Below are positions 1 through 11,500 of a DNA stretch of 64,000 nt, piece by piece (position 1 is the stretch's first letter; every line of letters starts with the position of its first letter). The translations under genes and the position numbers were made by a program. The stretch is from Beta vulgaris subsp. vulgaris (lineage: Eukaryota; Streptophyta; Magnoliopsida; Caryophyllales; Amaranthaceae), in contig NC_079207.1 in assembly GCF_026745355.1 (NCBI RefSeq), positions 17,633,959 through 17,697,958 on the forward strand. The letters are read 5' to 3'. The notes beneath the pieces are model-generated. The model did no database searches, was not told the origin of the DNA, and was given only the letters and a program-made list of their open reading frames with translations.

Positions 1-765
1 TATGATGTACATGTAGTAAACATATGATGTACATGTCCAAAGTCATCAGATTGCAGTACAAACACATACGAGTCTCAAAATTTAATTCAACTGGCATGGC
101 ATCCATCAACAAGTAGTCTATACAAGCGAATTTAGGAAAGAATAGCAAGCAAAGTAAAGTCATAAAATTTGCATCAATAACCTAATAATAATTAATCCTC
201 CAAAACACATTCCACACATTCAATGGAATAGAACAAAAGATGCAAATTCAAACCTAAAATTAAGAAATTTACTCATAATAATGTGAGAAAAAGTTGAATA
301 TGAACAAAAATTCCAGTGACAATCCATCACCATCAAGTATACTCTCTAAAAGACCGAATTTTCTATTAAAAAATGCGAAAACCATAACTATAATTATAGA
401 ATCCATGAATTAACTCTAGAACGCAAGTACATCAATTTTTAAAAAAATCGAATTCCATGAATTACTTCTACACTTCGTACCTGATGATGATTACTTGATG
501 GATGAATTTCGATCAGAAAAGTTCAGATTTTTGTTTGTAATAATCCGTCGATGATGAGAGGTAATTTTTTTGATTTTTTCCTCAATGAGAGAAGTACTGT
601 TCACGCTTGAAATGTTGCCGCTAAAGAATTGCTGAGAAAATTCAGTTTTGTTATTATTGCTATGGCCAAATCGCAGCCGTTAAGTCTTTTCTAATCTAAC
701 GGTTCTAGTTAATTCTCACATATTTAACTATTCTCACATAACTATTCATTCTCACCGGATCCCGA

Positions 766-800
<35 letters not shown>

Positions 801-1270
801 TGTGCAAGCTAGGGAGAACACCCAACAGGTGGTAGGTGAAAGTGAAGTAGGAGAAGAGACAGAACTGGGGATATATAGTTAGAAACTTATTGATTTTTAG
901 GGCGACAGTAAGTAAAAGCATGGTGAGATTTCAGTTGTTAACATTTTTTAGACCTTGTTATATTGAAGTCCATATCAACCCCTATTAGTAACTGGCTAAT
1001 TAGGAAATACCATATCTATGATAAGATTAGTGTTTGGGATGAAAATACTTTTACTCAGCAAGTTATTTCCATTGTGAACGCAGTACGATGAGCGTCGAAG
1101 GCCTGATGTAGGCATAATGAGGAACAAACTAATCTTACCTTAGACCTAGGAACATGCTAGACATTAGGAGTTAGTGGAAGTGTGGAACTCATCACTCATG
1201 GTTCAGCATCATATCCCACAAACAAAAAATTAACAGAATAGAACATAATAAAACTAATTAATTAATAGAC
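1..1270. other. Intergenic DNA upstream of the receptor kinase
   Basis: No coding region is recognisable here. The stretch around 660-770 (a purine/pyrimidine-mixed block ending in CCGGATCCCGACTC just before a TA run) looks like the terminal part of a dispersed repeat, but I could not find a matching second end. The rest is AT-rich and without visible structure. Confidence 0.4.
769..797. repeat. (TA)n microsatellite
   Basis: Uninterrupted TA dinucleotide run of about 14 units, followed by TGCATG. It abuts the putative repeat end described upstream. Confidence 0.9.
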
Positions 1271-1287
1271 CCACTAATTAAAACATT

Positions 1288-1478
1288 ACCAACTGGGGTT
1301 GGTGTGAGTGGTTAAGGGTCTCTCGCTCCTTAACCAAGGTCTCGGATTCGAGTTTGGGTATTGAAAAAATCCCAGTGGGGAGGGATGCTGCCCTTTGAAG
1401 TACCCATGCAAACTCCTGCAGGAGATTAGTCCACTCGCTGAAGACGGTGGAAATCTCCTCGCAGTAAGACAAAAAAAT
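1288..1478 (+). mobile_element. tRNA-derived SINE
   Basis: A 191-bp element with an internal RNA polymerase III promoter: an A-box-like GGTGTGAGTGGTTAAG near 1301-1316 and a B-box-like GGATTCGAGT near 1344-1353. It ends in a short A-rich tail (1470-1478). It is flanked by a 16-bp target duplication, CACTAATTAAAACATT at 1272-1287 and CACTAACTAAAACATT at 1479-1494, with one mismatch. Box spacing, length and long direct repeats are all as expected for a plant SINE mobilised by LINE machinery. The family was not identified. Confidence 0.85.
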
Positions 1479-1799
1479 CACTAACTAAAACATTCAACAC
1501 TAATCCACAAATTTCAACGATTAGGACCATATCTTTTTATCTGTCCATAACATACAATGTGAATGACTTTAATTAAATTTGAAGACAAGGAAAGGATAGG
1601 ACAAATACATTGAATTTACGAATCACTGGTAGCGTTTTTGTCAAATAAATACCTACCTGAAAAGTTTTCTTGATCACTATATATCTATGGCTTTATGCAT
1701 ATTAGGTACTTATGCCATAAAACTCCAAGTACTTGGGGAAAACAAAAAAAATCAGCTAAAACCCTTCATCTCTGATACAAAAGTGAAATCATATCAGAC

Positions 1800-4700
1800 A
1801 TGAATTTCAGCTTCCCTTGTTTGCTTATCTATTTCTTAAGCCTGATATATTCCACCATACCTGATGATGTAGATCGTGTTGCTCTCTTAGCGATTAAGTC
1901 TCAGATTAGTGATGACCCTCATGGTATTTTAAACTCATGGAATCACTCCCTTCCGGTATGTCAGTGGTATGGTGTCACTTGTGGAACCAGGCATCCTGAC
2001 CGAGTTGTGAGCATCCGTCTTGTCTCCAAAGATTTGGTTGGAACTGTGTCACCTTATGTAGGAAACTTGAGTTTCCTTCACCATTTCTATCTAACCAACA
2101 ATACTTTTACAGGCCACATACCATCTCAAATTGGTCATCTTCTTAGGTTAAGATATCTTGGTTTAGAGAATAACACCTTTGAAGGAGAAATCCCGGCCAA
2201 CATATCTAACTGTATCAACCTCAAGGGACTTGGTCTAGCAGGCAACCATCTTTTTGGAGCAATTCCACATCAACTTGGCCTCCTGTCTAAGTTAGAGGTT
2301 TTAACAATTCATAAAAACCGACTTACAGGGGACTTAATCAATTCCGTTATTATAAATATGACTTCCCTGCAAAGATTGTCTGCCTCTTATAATTACTTTC
2401 AAGGAAGCATTCCAAACAATATTGGAGCAACTTTAAAAAATCTAACTTTTTTTAGTGTTGGAGACAATAAGATTTCAGGTACTATTCCTCCTTCATTTTA
2501 CAATCTTTCTCATCTTCAAGTATTTGATATAAGTATAAATCGATTCGAGGGAATTCTCCCCTTAGATATTGGGTTTCGATTTCCTCGACTCACCATCTTC
2601 TCCATAGGTGAGAATTTTTTCCATGGAAATCTGCCATCCTCTCTTTCAAACCTTACTCAACTTGTGGAACTAAGTGTCTATTCTAACAATTTTACTGGGA
2701 AAATCATGTTTAGTGCTGGAAGCATGCCCAATTTGTTATACTTTGATGTTTCCTTCAACTATTTAGGGATAGGAGAAGCGGATGACTTAAGCTTTCTACA
2801 AACTCTTATTAACTGTTCCCATTTACAATTATTGCAATGTTCTTCCAATAACTTTGGTGGGATCCTGCCTGAATCTCTTGGTAACTTGACCACTGAACTC
2901 ACTGAGCTAGAATTTGGACAAAATCAAATTAGCGGAAATATTCCCAGAGGATTATTCAACCTCATTCACTTAAAACGGCTAAACCTGGAACAAAATCAAC
3001 TGACAGGACATCTTTCACCTTTAATAGGAATAAAAGTAACAGAACTACAAGCTTTTAACTGTAGGAAAAATAATCTCATTGGAAACATCCCTTACTCGTT
3101 GGGAAACTTATCGTGGTTGAGTTGGCTTTATTTGGGACACAATAAGTTTGAAGGAATGATACCCACAAGTCTAGGAAACTGTACAAATTTGTTATATTTG
3201 TCACTTACACATAACAACCTTAATGGAGCTTTATCTCCTCATCTATTTCATGCTTCAATGCTAATTGAGCTAAATTTGCATCAAAACCGTCTACAAGGAG
3301 TTATCCCAGTAGAAATCACTCAACTGAGCAATTTAGTGGCACTCGACATATCAGAAAATGCCTTCTCTGGGGAGCTTCCTACAAGCCTTAGTGGTTGTAC
3401 TAGCCTTGTTAGCCTATCGATGGGAGGGAATTTGTTCAGTGGAAATATTCCTCAATCTTTCAAGTCTTTAACCAGCCTGAGTTTTTTAAATTTATCTAAT
3501 AACAGATTATATGGTGTGATACCAGATTTTTTGGCTAGATTTTCATTGATGGCACTAGATTTATCTTTTAATAACTTTGAAGGCGAGGTCCCTAGAATTG
3601 GTGTTTTTTCAAATTATACCGCCCTGAAAATTTTGAGGAATAACAAGCTTTGTGGAGGGATTCCTGAGCTTCATTTGCCAAGATGTCACAACAATACTAC
3701 CGAAACAGAATCTAAAAGGACTGGTAGATTGTCTGTTGCCGTGACCGTGATAATTGTGGTAGCTTCATTGATTGTCGGTGTGTCGACAATGTCATTAGTA
3801 TACTTCCTGCTTTGTTTTAGGAGGAAACAAAACAAGCTATCTCAGATATCATCGTTTAACCTGAAAGAGCCCTTCTTTAAAGTATCTTATGCCATGCTTC
3901 TAAAAGCAACAGACAGATTTTCTCAAGCAAATTTACTGGGTGCTGGACGTTTTGGTTGTGTTTATAAAGGAGTTCTTGATCCTGAGAGCAGTATGGTTGT
4001 GGCTGTTAAAGTTATCAACCTTGAAGAAGAAGCAGCTACAAAGAGTTTCATGGCGGAGTGTGAAACGCTGAGGAATATCCGCCATAGGAACCTTCTTAAG
4101 ATTGTCACCGCCTGCTCGAGTGCTGACTTTCAAGGCAATGAATTCAAGGCACTGGTTTACGAGTTCATGCCAAACGGAAATCTTCAACAGTGGATTCACA
4201 TCGACCATCATCACAGGCCTTTAAGCCTCCTTCAAAGAGTAAACATTGCCATTGATGTGGCAAGTGCACTGGATTATCTGCACAACAGCTGCCAAGTCCC
4301 CATAATCCATTGCGACCTCAAACCAAGCAACATTCTACTCGACGCTGACATGGTTGCCAATGTTGGGGACTTTGGGCTAGCCAGATTTTATTCACATACA
4401 ATTGCAAATAACAGTAGTTCAGTTGCAGTGAAAGGGACAGTTGGATATGCTGCTCCAGGTAAACAACGTAAAAACACTCAAGAGGCAAACTAGTATTTAT
4501 TTAATTATTTATTTTTTCCTCTGCTCTAAATAGTTCTGTTTTGAGCAGAGTATGGTCTAGGAAGCATGGTATCAAAGGAAGGCGACATTTATAGTTACGG
4601 TATTGTGCTGATAGAGATGATGACTGCCAAAAGTCCCATTGATACAATGTTCGAAGGAGATTTAGACCTGCATAAGTATGCAAAATCAGCAGCATTGTCT

Positions 4701-5016
4701 GATCACATTGACCCAACGCTCCTAGATGATGGTGTTAGTGCAAGCAATAAGATTGACAGAAAACTTGGGTGCATAAAGTCTGTCATTGAAATCGGAGTAA
4801 AATGTTCTGTGGAGTCACCACAAGATCGAATGAGAATTGAAGATGTCATTGAAGAGCTACAAATAACTAGGGATGTCCTCAATGAGCTAGATGTTACAGG
4901 CATAATGCAAAGCAAGGTACAAACTATTGAAGTAATATTTGAGTATGATTTTTGTTTAAATGCTGATATGCTAAACTTTTTCACTTACTGATGTTTCCGA
5001 GCTCTTGCAGAAATGA
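1800..5016 (+). CDS. LRR receptor-like serine/threonine kinase, LRR-XII (EFR/Xa21-like), non-RD
   Basis: Plasma-membrane receptor kinase; relatives of this subfamily (EFR, FLS2, Xa21) sense microbial patterns, but the ligand here cannot be read from sequence. Exons 1800-4458, 4549-4916 and probably 5011-5016 join in frame through GT-AG introns of 90 and 94 bp, giving about 1010 aa. Order: signal peptide (residues 1-20), LRR N-cap with the CQWYGVTC cysteine pair, some twenty LRRs with GxIP signatures (about 75-620), transmembrane helix (about 643-673), kinase domain (from about 707). Kinase landmarks: glycine loop GAGRFGCVY, VAVK lysine near 737, catalytic HCDLKPSN with Asp near 839, DFG near 857. 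Cys, not Arg, precedes the catalytic Asp, which makes it a non-RD kinase. The intron lies just after the activation-loop GTVGYAAP, its usual place in this family. No lesion was seen. Without splicing of the second intron the frame would instead end at 4991. Confidence 0.93.
4459..4548 (+). other. Receptor-kinase intron 1
   Basis: GT donor after GCTCCAG and AG acceptor in TTTGAGCAG. Removing it restores the APEYG motif of the kinase activation segment. Unspliced, translation would stop at 4493 and cut off the C-lobe of the kinase. Confidence 0.9.
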
Positions 5017-5702
5017 CTTTGCTAGGTAGCTGAGGTATATGAGATATCAACATAAAACCGACAATGAGTAAGTACTTTGTATTAATACTTGTATAGGATG
5101 GTTTTACAGGAACTGATTTTGCTTTAAGATGGAATTCCCTTAAAACCAAAACGTGAAGTGTTCAAGGTTTAGAATATTTAGGGACTAAAATGAGCAGCTG
5201 TATTTTTGATAAGTATCTTTGTAATATAGGCGTTGCACTTAGCAGCAGTTGAAGTTTTTGGGGCAGCTAAAGAGGAAGGAGGAACAAGGATAAGATCCTC
5301 AGCACCACTTATCAAACTACTGCTCCCCCAACCCCAACCCCCACCCCCACCCGCCAACCTTTACTTTATGTGTATGTTTTACTGTGTAATTCATTAATAG
5401 TGGTGAATCATAAGAACAATCACGCATTTGTACTCTCGAGTCAGGTACCAATGCAACTTTCTTACCATTTCGGAAAGATATAATAGAGGGATATTCGACC
5501 ATGATAGGCAAAATACTTTGAATAGATATAGAGTTTCGTTGTACTATGTAAGTTTTACAAAAATTACGAGAGATATTTTTGTAATATAGGTGCAGGATTA
5601 CCTTTTGCTTTTTTTTTTTATACTCTTTTGTTTTTTCTTAAAACCATTTAGTGAAACAGCAATCTATTTTCAGTTTTCATACATTCATGGTAGCTGGATT
5701 TA
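5017..5702. other. Receptor-kinase 3' flank
   Basis: Presumed 3' UTR and intergenic DNA. A C-rich tract lies near 5323-5352 and a T-run near 5609-5620. No further coding capacity was recognised. Confidence 0.5.
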
Positions 5703-8700
5703 CACTAGTGCATAATTGGCCTAAAAGTATCACCCCAAAAGTGTTACTTAAAGGCCTAAAAGTATTGCTTTAGGTCATATGTAACACTTTTGTAAGTGAA
5801 ACATCTGCCTGTACTACCTATTCTCTAAGGTAACACTTTCCAATACTAATGTTTCACTTTCTCAAGTGTTACTCAAAATTCTCTAACGTAACACTTTTTT
5901 CAATCTAATGTAACATTTTTACAGTGTTACTAATAATGTTTTATGTAACACTTTTTCGTCCATAGTAGCATTTTCTATGTCATCTCTTGACTTATAGTAA
6001 CACTTTGTTAAATATTATGTATCATTTTAAATCAGCATATGTAACACTCTATTAGATATTTGGCAACACTTCTTTTCAGCTAGTTTTATAGTGTAACATT
6101 TCTATTTCACATATCTTATAGTAACATTTTTTAATTTATCGGCATATATACAATAATAATAATAGTAAAACTTATAAACGTAATAATTGAAGAGGAATAA
6201 AATGATATTATTGATATAAATGAGTAGAAATACTCAACGACCATTGTAAAAAATGAGCCAAAGAGTATACTCAATCGAAAACATACCATTGCATCCAAAA
6301 TATAGATAGTTAATCTGAAAATTAAATCATAAAATCATAATATATATCTCTCCTTAAATAAACCTAAATCAATCTTAAGGTCATTCTTTCATTATTCTTC
6401 AATTCCATTATCGATGTATGCATGCTTCTTGAGGTATCATGCATGCTTGCTACTCTAATCCGCCATTATTTACATCATCCTGCAATAAGGAAAAAAAAAA
6501 CTTCAAAGTCTTATATGATAACAAATCTAGTCTGTCAAAATATATATATATATATAGAACTAGTGATATACTTGGTGCACCCATATGTTCAGTTAGATGA
6601 AAGTGTAAAAACCTTGCTAAATCATCACCACAATAATAAACGTTAATACTCAAGTATTCCGCATAAACAAATCATACAAAATATTAAAACCTTTATATAG
6701 TAATAGAAACGCAAGTAATAAATACATAATCTAAATCCTTGAAAGAGCAGTAAAAGTATTTATTATTTTCCTTCCACTAATGTTGATTAATGAAAACAAT
6801 TAAACATGCTTCATACTATACCATTAGTTGAATTCCAAATAAAAGATTCAACGACAAACTCATTTACGGACCATCCCCATATATAATCATACTTAGCGAG
6901 TTTATCTCATTACTACTTAGAAAACAATTCCATTATCTAAGTGGAAGTTCTTTAAAGTAATTCACAACTTACATTTATTTATATAGTTGAACTCACACAC
7001 TAATTTACCTTAGTGAACACTAGTCAAATAGTCCAACTTTATTATATTATCCCATTATAGTTATCCAACTAAAATACATTATTAAACATGTCTTCACTAA
7101 TCTAACCCATAGTCGGGTAAACTAACTTCCTTGCTCTTTATATTATTACTAAGAACTAGTTGATTCTCTTTCTAACTTCATGTGAGTAAACTAATTAAAT
7201 TCATTTACTTTTAAAGTCTACTCAAATAATTATTTTCAATCACCATTGAACAATTCCAACCGATACTCTGCCATTTATTAGAAGCTAATTTTTTTTAATC
7301 CATTAATACATCTTAGTCTAAGCTTTCATCGAAATGATACCTTCTTAGTGCTTTACTAAACCAATAGTAGAAAACCATTCTAGTTACAAGTAAATCATTA
7401 TCACAATAACAACAACCATAATACCAAAGAACCATTCCCCACTGATCAGAGTTGTAAATAAACTAATTGAACTAACATTCTTATTACAATCTCCTACTAC
7501 ATTACTATATTAACATTTCTGATTCAGTCACATAATGAACTAATTACAATCCGATGCTTACAGTCCATAATCTTAAAGTTGTCTCAATATCAATTCCTTC
7601 ACATCATTTAGTGATGCAACATATTCAACCTAACTAAGAAATCTCAGTAAGTTTAATTAAAATTCGGTGATCATGAGACGACTAAATTATCCTTCCCATT
7701 CCCTAATAATAGTCTTCTATGTGTAACTCATCACGTTTCAACTCCATAACCCAATCCCATCATTTCACCGCAATTATGTTAATGGATATCAATAACCATC
7801 ACTCAATAAAACTCATTTCAAGAATTAGTCCAATTCACTTTCTTAGTATAAACCAGTTCAATAATCTAAATGACAATTTCTAATTAAGAACATTATCCAA
7901 TTGTATAACTTACTATTCAATATAACTAGAATAAGGATTCCCATTAATTAAATGAAATAAACTAGTATTTTTTATTGAACTAACTTAAGAAGTTCCAATC
8001 ATAATTCTTTACCATAACCAACAACACATCCACTATGTTTATTAGTAAATTGAAGGAACTATTCCAATTTGAGTTCATCACAACCAATTCACAACCAAAA
8101 TACCATATTTACTCAATCAACCAACACAAATACAAATCAAGTTGAAATATCAATTCACAAGCAACACTATTTAACATCATCAACCATAATCATAGCAACA
8201 CTAACCACCACCCCAACAACAACTACCATAACAACCCATCACCAACAACAACACATCCTCAATAACAAAAAGAGTGCATCACCACCTTCACCACCAACAC
8301 CAAAAACCACAATAAAAACCACAACTGCTACCACTAAAATAACCATAACAACAATACATACCCCCACATCAATACCACATCAATAATCTGCATAATTCCA
8401 CATTCATATGCTCAACTAGCACAATATCACCATCACAACATAAGTTAATCAACCATAATATCTTAATTAATATACTAATCAGAATTTTAAACCCTAATAA
8501 TGTAAAACTCAATTCAAAATAGAGATACAAGGGTTAGTACCTTGGGAATGTAAACAACAAGAAGTTGAGGTGTGACAAACACCACCTCTTTGCCACACTG
8601 GACAGAAACGACGGCGGCGGCAGCAGCACCGCGACGAAGGACAGAGAAAGTGCACACCACCATCAGCGCACAAAAAGACAGGAGTAGGGGAGTGAGAAAT

Positions 8701-9528
8701 CGACATCAACAACGACACAACTCTAGTCACGACTGGAGGAAAGAGAACGCAGGTGGACGCGCACTCCAGCGAGCAGAATTCAGCGGTGAGGCAAGGCGGT
8801 GCGACGCCGACACAATGCGCCACGAGGGGAAAGGAAACGCGGGTTTGACGACCAGCGACGAAGGACTAGGCCAAGGCGGCAGCACCGCCGACCTGCAGCC
8901 GTTAGCACCGACGCGCGAGAGAAGAGAGAGAGAAGGCTCGGTGAATGAAAGAGATTAGGGCGGGGGTTTTGGTTATTTTCACGGGGAGGGTGGAAGAGTC
9001 CGAAGAGAGGGAGAGGCTGGGTTGGGATTTTGGGTTGGCCGACTAATTACAGGGGGAAAGGGGTTTATTTTGGTTCAATTAACCGAGGAAAATAATAGAT
9101 GTTTGGCTTAGTATTATTTTTTGACTTTCGTACACTCAAAGAATTGCACCAAAACCGCCAATGGTTAATGGATGTTTGGCTTAGTATTTTTTTTTAAAAA
9201 TTTTTATTAACCTACAACAAATATTTAAAAGATAATTAATTACAGGAAAATTTTAAAGTCCCTATTTTACAGTTTTTAGTGTTAGTATTTTAGAAGTGTT
9301 ACCTATTTTAAGAATCCTAGTGTTACTATTTCAAAAATGTTACCTATTACAAAGTTTATAGTGTTACCATTTCAGAAGTATTACTATAAAATGTTACACA
9401 TTATAAAAGTGTTACCATAAATTCACAAATGGACAAAGTGTTACAAAAGTGTTACTTAATATATAGAAAATCTACAATTTGAAAAGTGTTACCTAAATGT
9501 GTTACTTAAGGTCAATTATATAATATTG
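5703..9528. mobile_element. CACTA-like (En/Spm) element with GTGTTAC subterminal arrays
   Basis: The left end starts CACTAGTGCATAATTGGCC and is followed to about 6130 by many copies of a GTAACACTTTT motif. From about 9240 to 9510 the same motif recurs in opposite orientation (AAAAGTGTTAC) and ends in AGGTCAATTAT, the degenerate complement of the left end. Inverted termini plus dense inverted subterminal repeats are typical of CACTA transposons. The interior is AT-rich and without a transposase; 8069-8386 is an ACC/ACA low-complexity stretch. A GC-rich block at 8560-8960 with GA runs may be captured host or LTR sequence. The right terminal bases are decayed, and no convincing 3-bp target duplication was found. 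Confidence 0.65.
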
Positions 9529-9551
9529 AATTAATTTAGTTATTAATCTCT

Positions 9552-10003
9552 TGTTTCGGCTAAGAAACTAGTGATCAAAAGAGTATTGTGTTATGTGAGA
9601 AAGTCAAATCCCGAATTAGAATGTAATCCCGAGTCTTGTCACAAGGAGTTCTGCAAAACAAGGAAAAACTGGCCCGGGGATGTTCCCGGAAAAGCCCCTA
9701 CAACGCTCAAGTCAGTGACATGCTAGAGAGAGAAAGTAAGCTAGTCTAGAAAGAAATGCTTTAGTTTTGTTAGATGAGAATTCAATACATGTTCATTGAT
9801 GAGATTGTTGTTATTTATAATGTTGGGAACCCCCCAGATTGGAAACCCTTTTGGGGGAGCAGCCCAATAACTGGGAAAGTTGTCATCTTTTTAGGGTAAA
9901 GTTATCTTACTCTTGAAAAGCTGATGGACCTTTTTGGGGACCTGTAGCCTAAGCCTTGGGGAATTTCTTCTAATATTTATTGGGCCTGGTCATGGGTGAG
10001 TTC
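9552..10003 (-). repeat. 3' LTR of the Tat element
   Basis: On the plus strand it begins TGTTTCGGCTAAGAAACTAG, like the other LTR at 19391, and stays alignable through TTATTGGGCCTGGTCATG. The last dozen bases that end the 5' LTR (CCAAACA) are not found here, so this copy's inner end is altered or lost. Confidence 0.85.
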
Positions 10004-10129
10004 GGGACACTTTGACCCCGGGTATGCCTGGGTGCTCTAGTGAAATCCCGAGTGAGTGGGGACCCCTTCAAAGGGTAGATCCTGACCTCGTGTTTGTCAG
10101 GGTTTCAAGCTGTGGGGTAGGTGTCAACT

Positions 10130-10970
10130 TCGGTGTTGAGGGGCCTCCCTAGGGGAACCCCAAGTTAGTCAAGACGATGCATTTGATCCCCTTGGCTAGA
10201 CCAAAGAGGGTATATGACAACTCGGGGGATAATGAGCCCTTTTATTAGGAACCTCGAGTTGGTCATGAGGGTGCCTAGCTGATTGATAGCTAGGGCATTT
10301 GAGGCCCTTGGCCAGGCCAAGGAGGGTAGGTGACAACTTGGGGGCTAATGATACTTTCTATGGGGAATCCCGAGTTGGTTAGGAGAGCGCCTAGATGATT
10401 GATAGCTAAGGCATTTGAGCCCTTTGGCCTGGCCAAGGAGGGTAGGTGACAACTCGGCGCCGGGGCTAATGAGCCCTTCTATTGGGAACCCCGAGTTGGT
10501 TAAGAGAGTGCCTAGTTGATTGATAGCTAAGGTATTTGAGCCCCTTGGCTAGGCCGAGGAGGAAGTGACGACTTGGGGGCTAATGAGCCCTTCTAGGGGA
10601 ACCCCGAGTTGTTCAGGAGAGTGCCTGGCTAATTGATATCTAAGGCATTTGAGCCCCTTGGCCAGGCCAAGGAGGGTAGGTGACAACTTGGGGGCTAATG
10701 AAGCATTCTATGGGGAATCCCGAGTTGGTTAGGAGAGCGCCTAGATGATTGATAGCTAGGGCATTTGAGCCCTTTGGCCAGGCCAAGGAGGGTAGGTGAC
10801 AACTCGGGGCCGGGGCTAATGAGCCCTTCTATTGGAAACCCCGAGTTGGTTAAGAGAGTGCCTAGTTGATTGATAGCTAAGGTATTTGAGCCCCCTGGCT
10901 AGGCCGAGGAGGAAGTGACGACTTGGGGGCTAATGAGCCCTTCTAGGGGAACCCCGAGTTGTTCTTAAAC
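10130..10970. repeat. Tandem array of about 115-bp units in the Tat 3' region
   Basis: About eight units, each recognisable by GGGAACCCCGAGTTGGT, start near 10130, 10250, 10367, 10487, 10598, 10711, 10831 and 10947. A higher-order trimer of about 344 bp is also visible: 10355-10600 recurs almost unchanged at 10699-10950. It lies between the antisense ORF and the 3' LTR, where Tat-lineage elements often carry tandem repeats. Confidence 0.9.
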
Positions 10971-11260
10971 ATATTTAGCCAATTGTGGGCCAAATATATG
11001 GGTACAACGTCGGTCAACCTTCCATTGGTTGACCATTGACCGTTGACTGGGGTGTCGACCAAATTTGACCATTGACCCTTTTCATGATACTAGGCTTTGG
11101 ATTTGCGTTTTTTGGCCTTTGGATTTGTGCATTTGGGCCTTTGGATTTTTGTTTTTGGGTCTTTGAATTTTTGTTTTTGGTCTGGCTTATTATAAGCTTG
11201 TCTTTCATGGGACTGCTAATGGTGGTGTAGAGGTTGTTGCGACGCGGAACGGAGATGGCT

Positions 11261-11270
11261 CTATATAGAG
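11261..11270 (+). promoter_or_regulatory. TATA box of the antisense ORF
   Basis: CTATATAGAG, followed by a pyrimidine-rich leader (about 11320-11400) and an ATG at 11501. Placement about 240 bp before the start fits a plant Pol II promoter driving the plus-strand ORF inside the minus-strand Tat element. Confidence 0.5.
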
Positions 11271-11500
11271 GGGGGAAAGAGTCAATTTTTCGTACATAGT
11301 TTGTCAATTGTGAAATTGCTCAATCTCTCTCTTGCCTCTTTCTCTCTCTATTCTCTCTGTAATCGTTTACTCAAGTTCTTGCCCCAAGTTCGTCCTTGCG
11401 TCTTTCTGCACTCGTCCAGTGTTTTATTATTCCCGAGAAGGTACGCTTTTCTTTGTGCATTATTTCATTATTGTTTATGTCGTAGATCGAACTCCTTGGT

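Noticed and set aside
1301..1353. tRNA gene
   Set aside because: A and B boxes are present, but no cloverleaf or anticodon arm can be folded. The unit has an A-rich tail and 16-bp duplications, so it is a SINE. The same reasoning applies to 33748-33800, 42850-42905 and 51997-52047.
8069..8386. Thr/His-rich 105-codon frame
   Set aside because: It derives from an ACC/ACA-rich low-complexity stretch inside the CACTA-like element; no domain.
10130..10970. CRISPR-like spaced repeats
   Set aside because: Units are contiguous tandem repeats of about 115 bp without unique spacers, in a plant retrotransposon.
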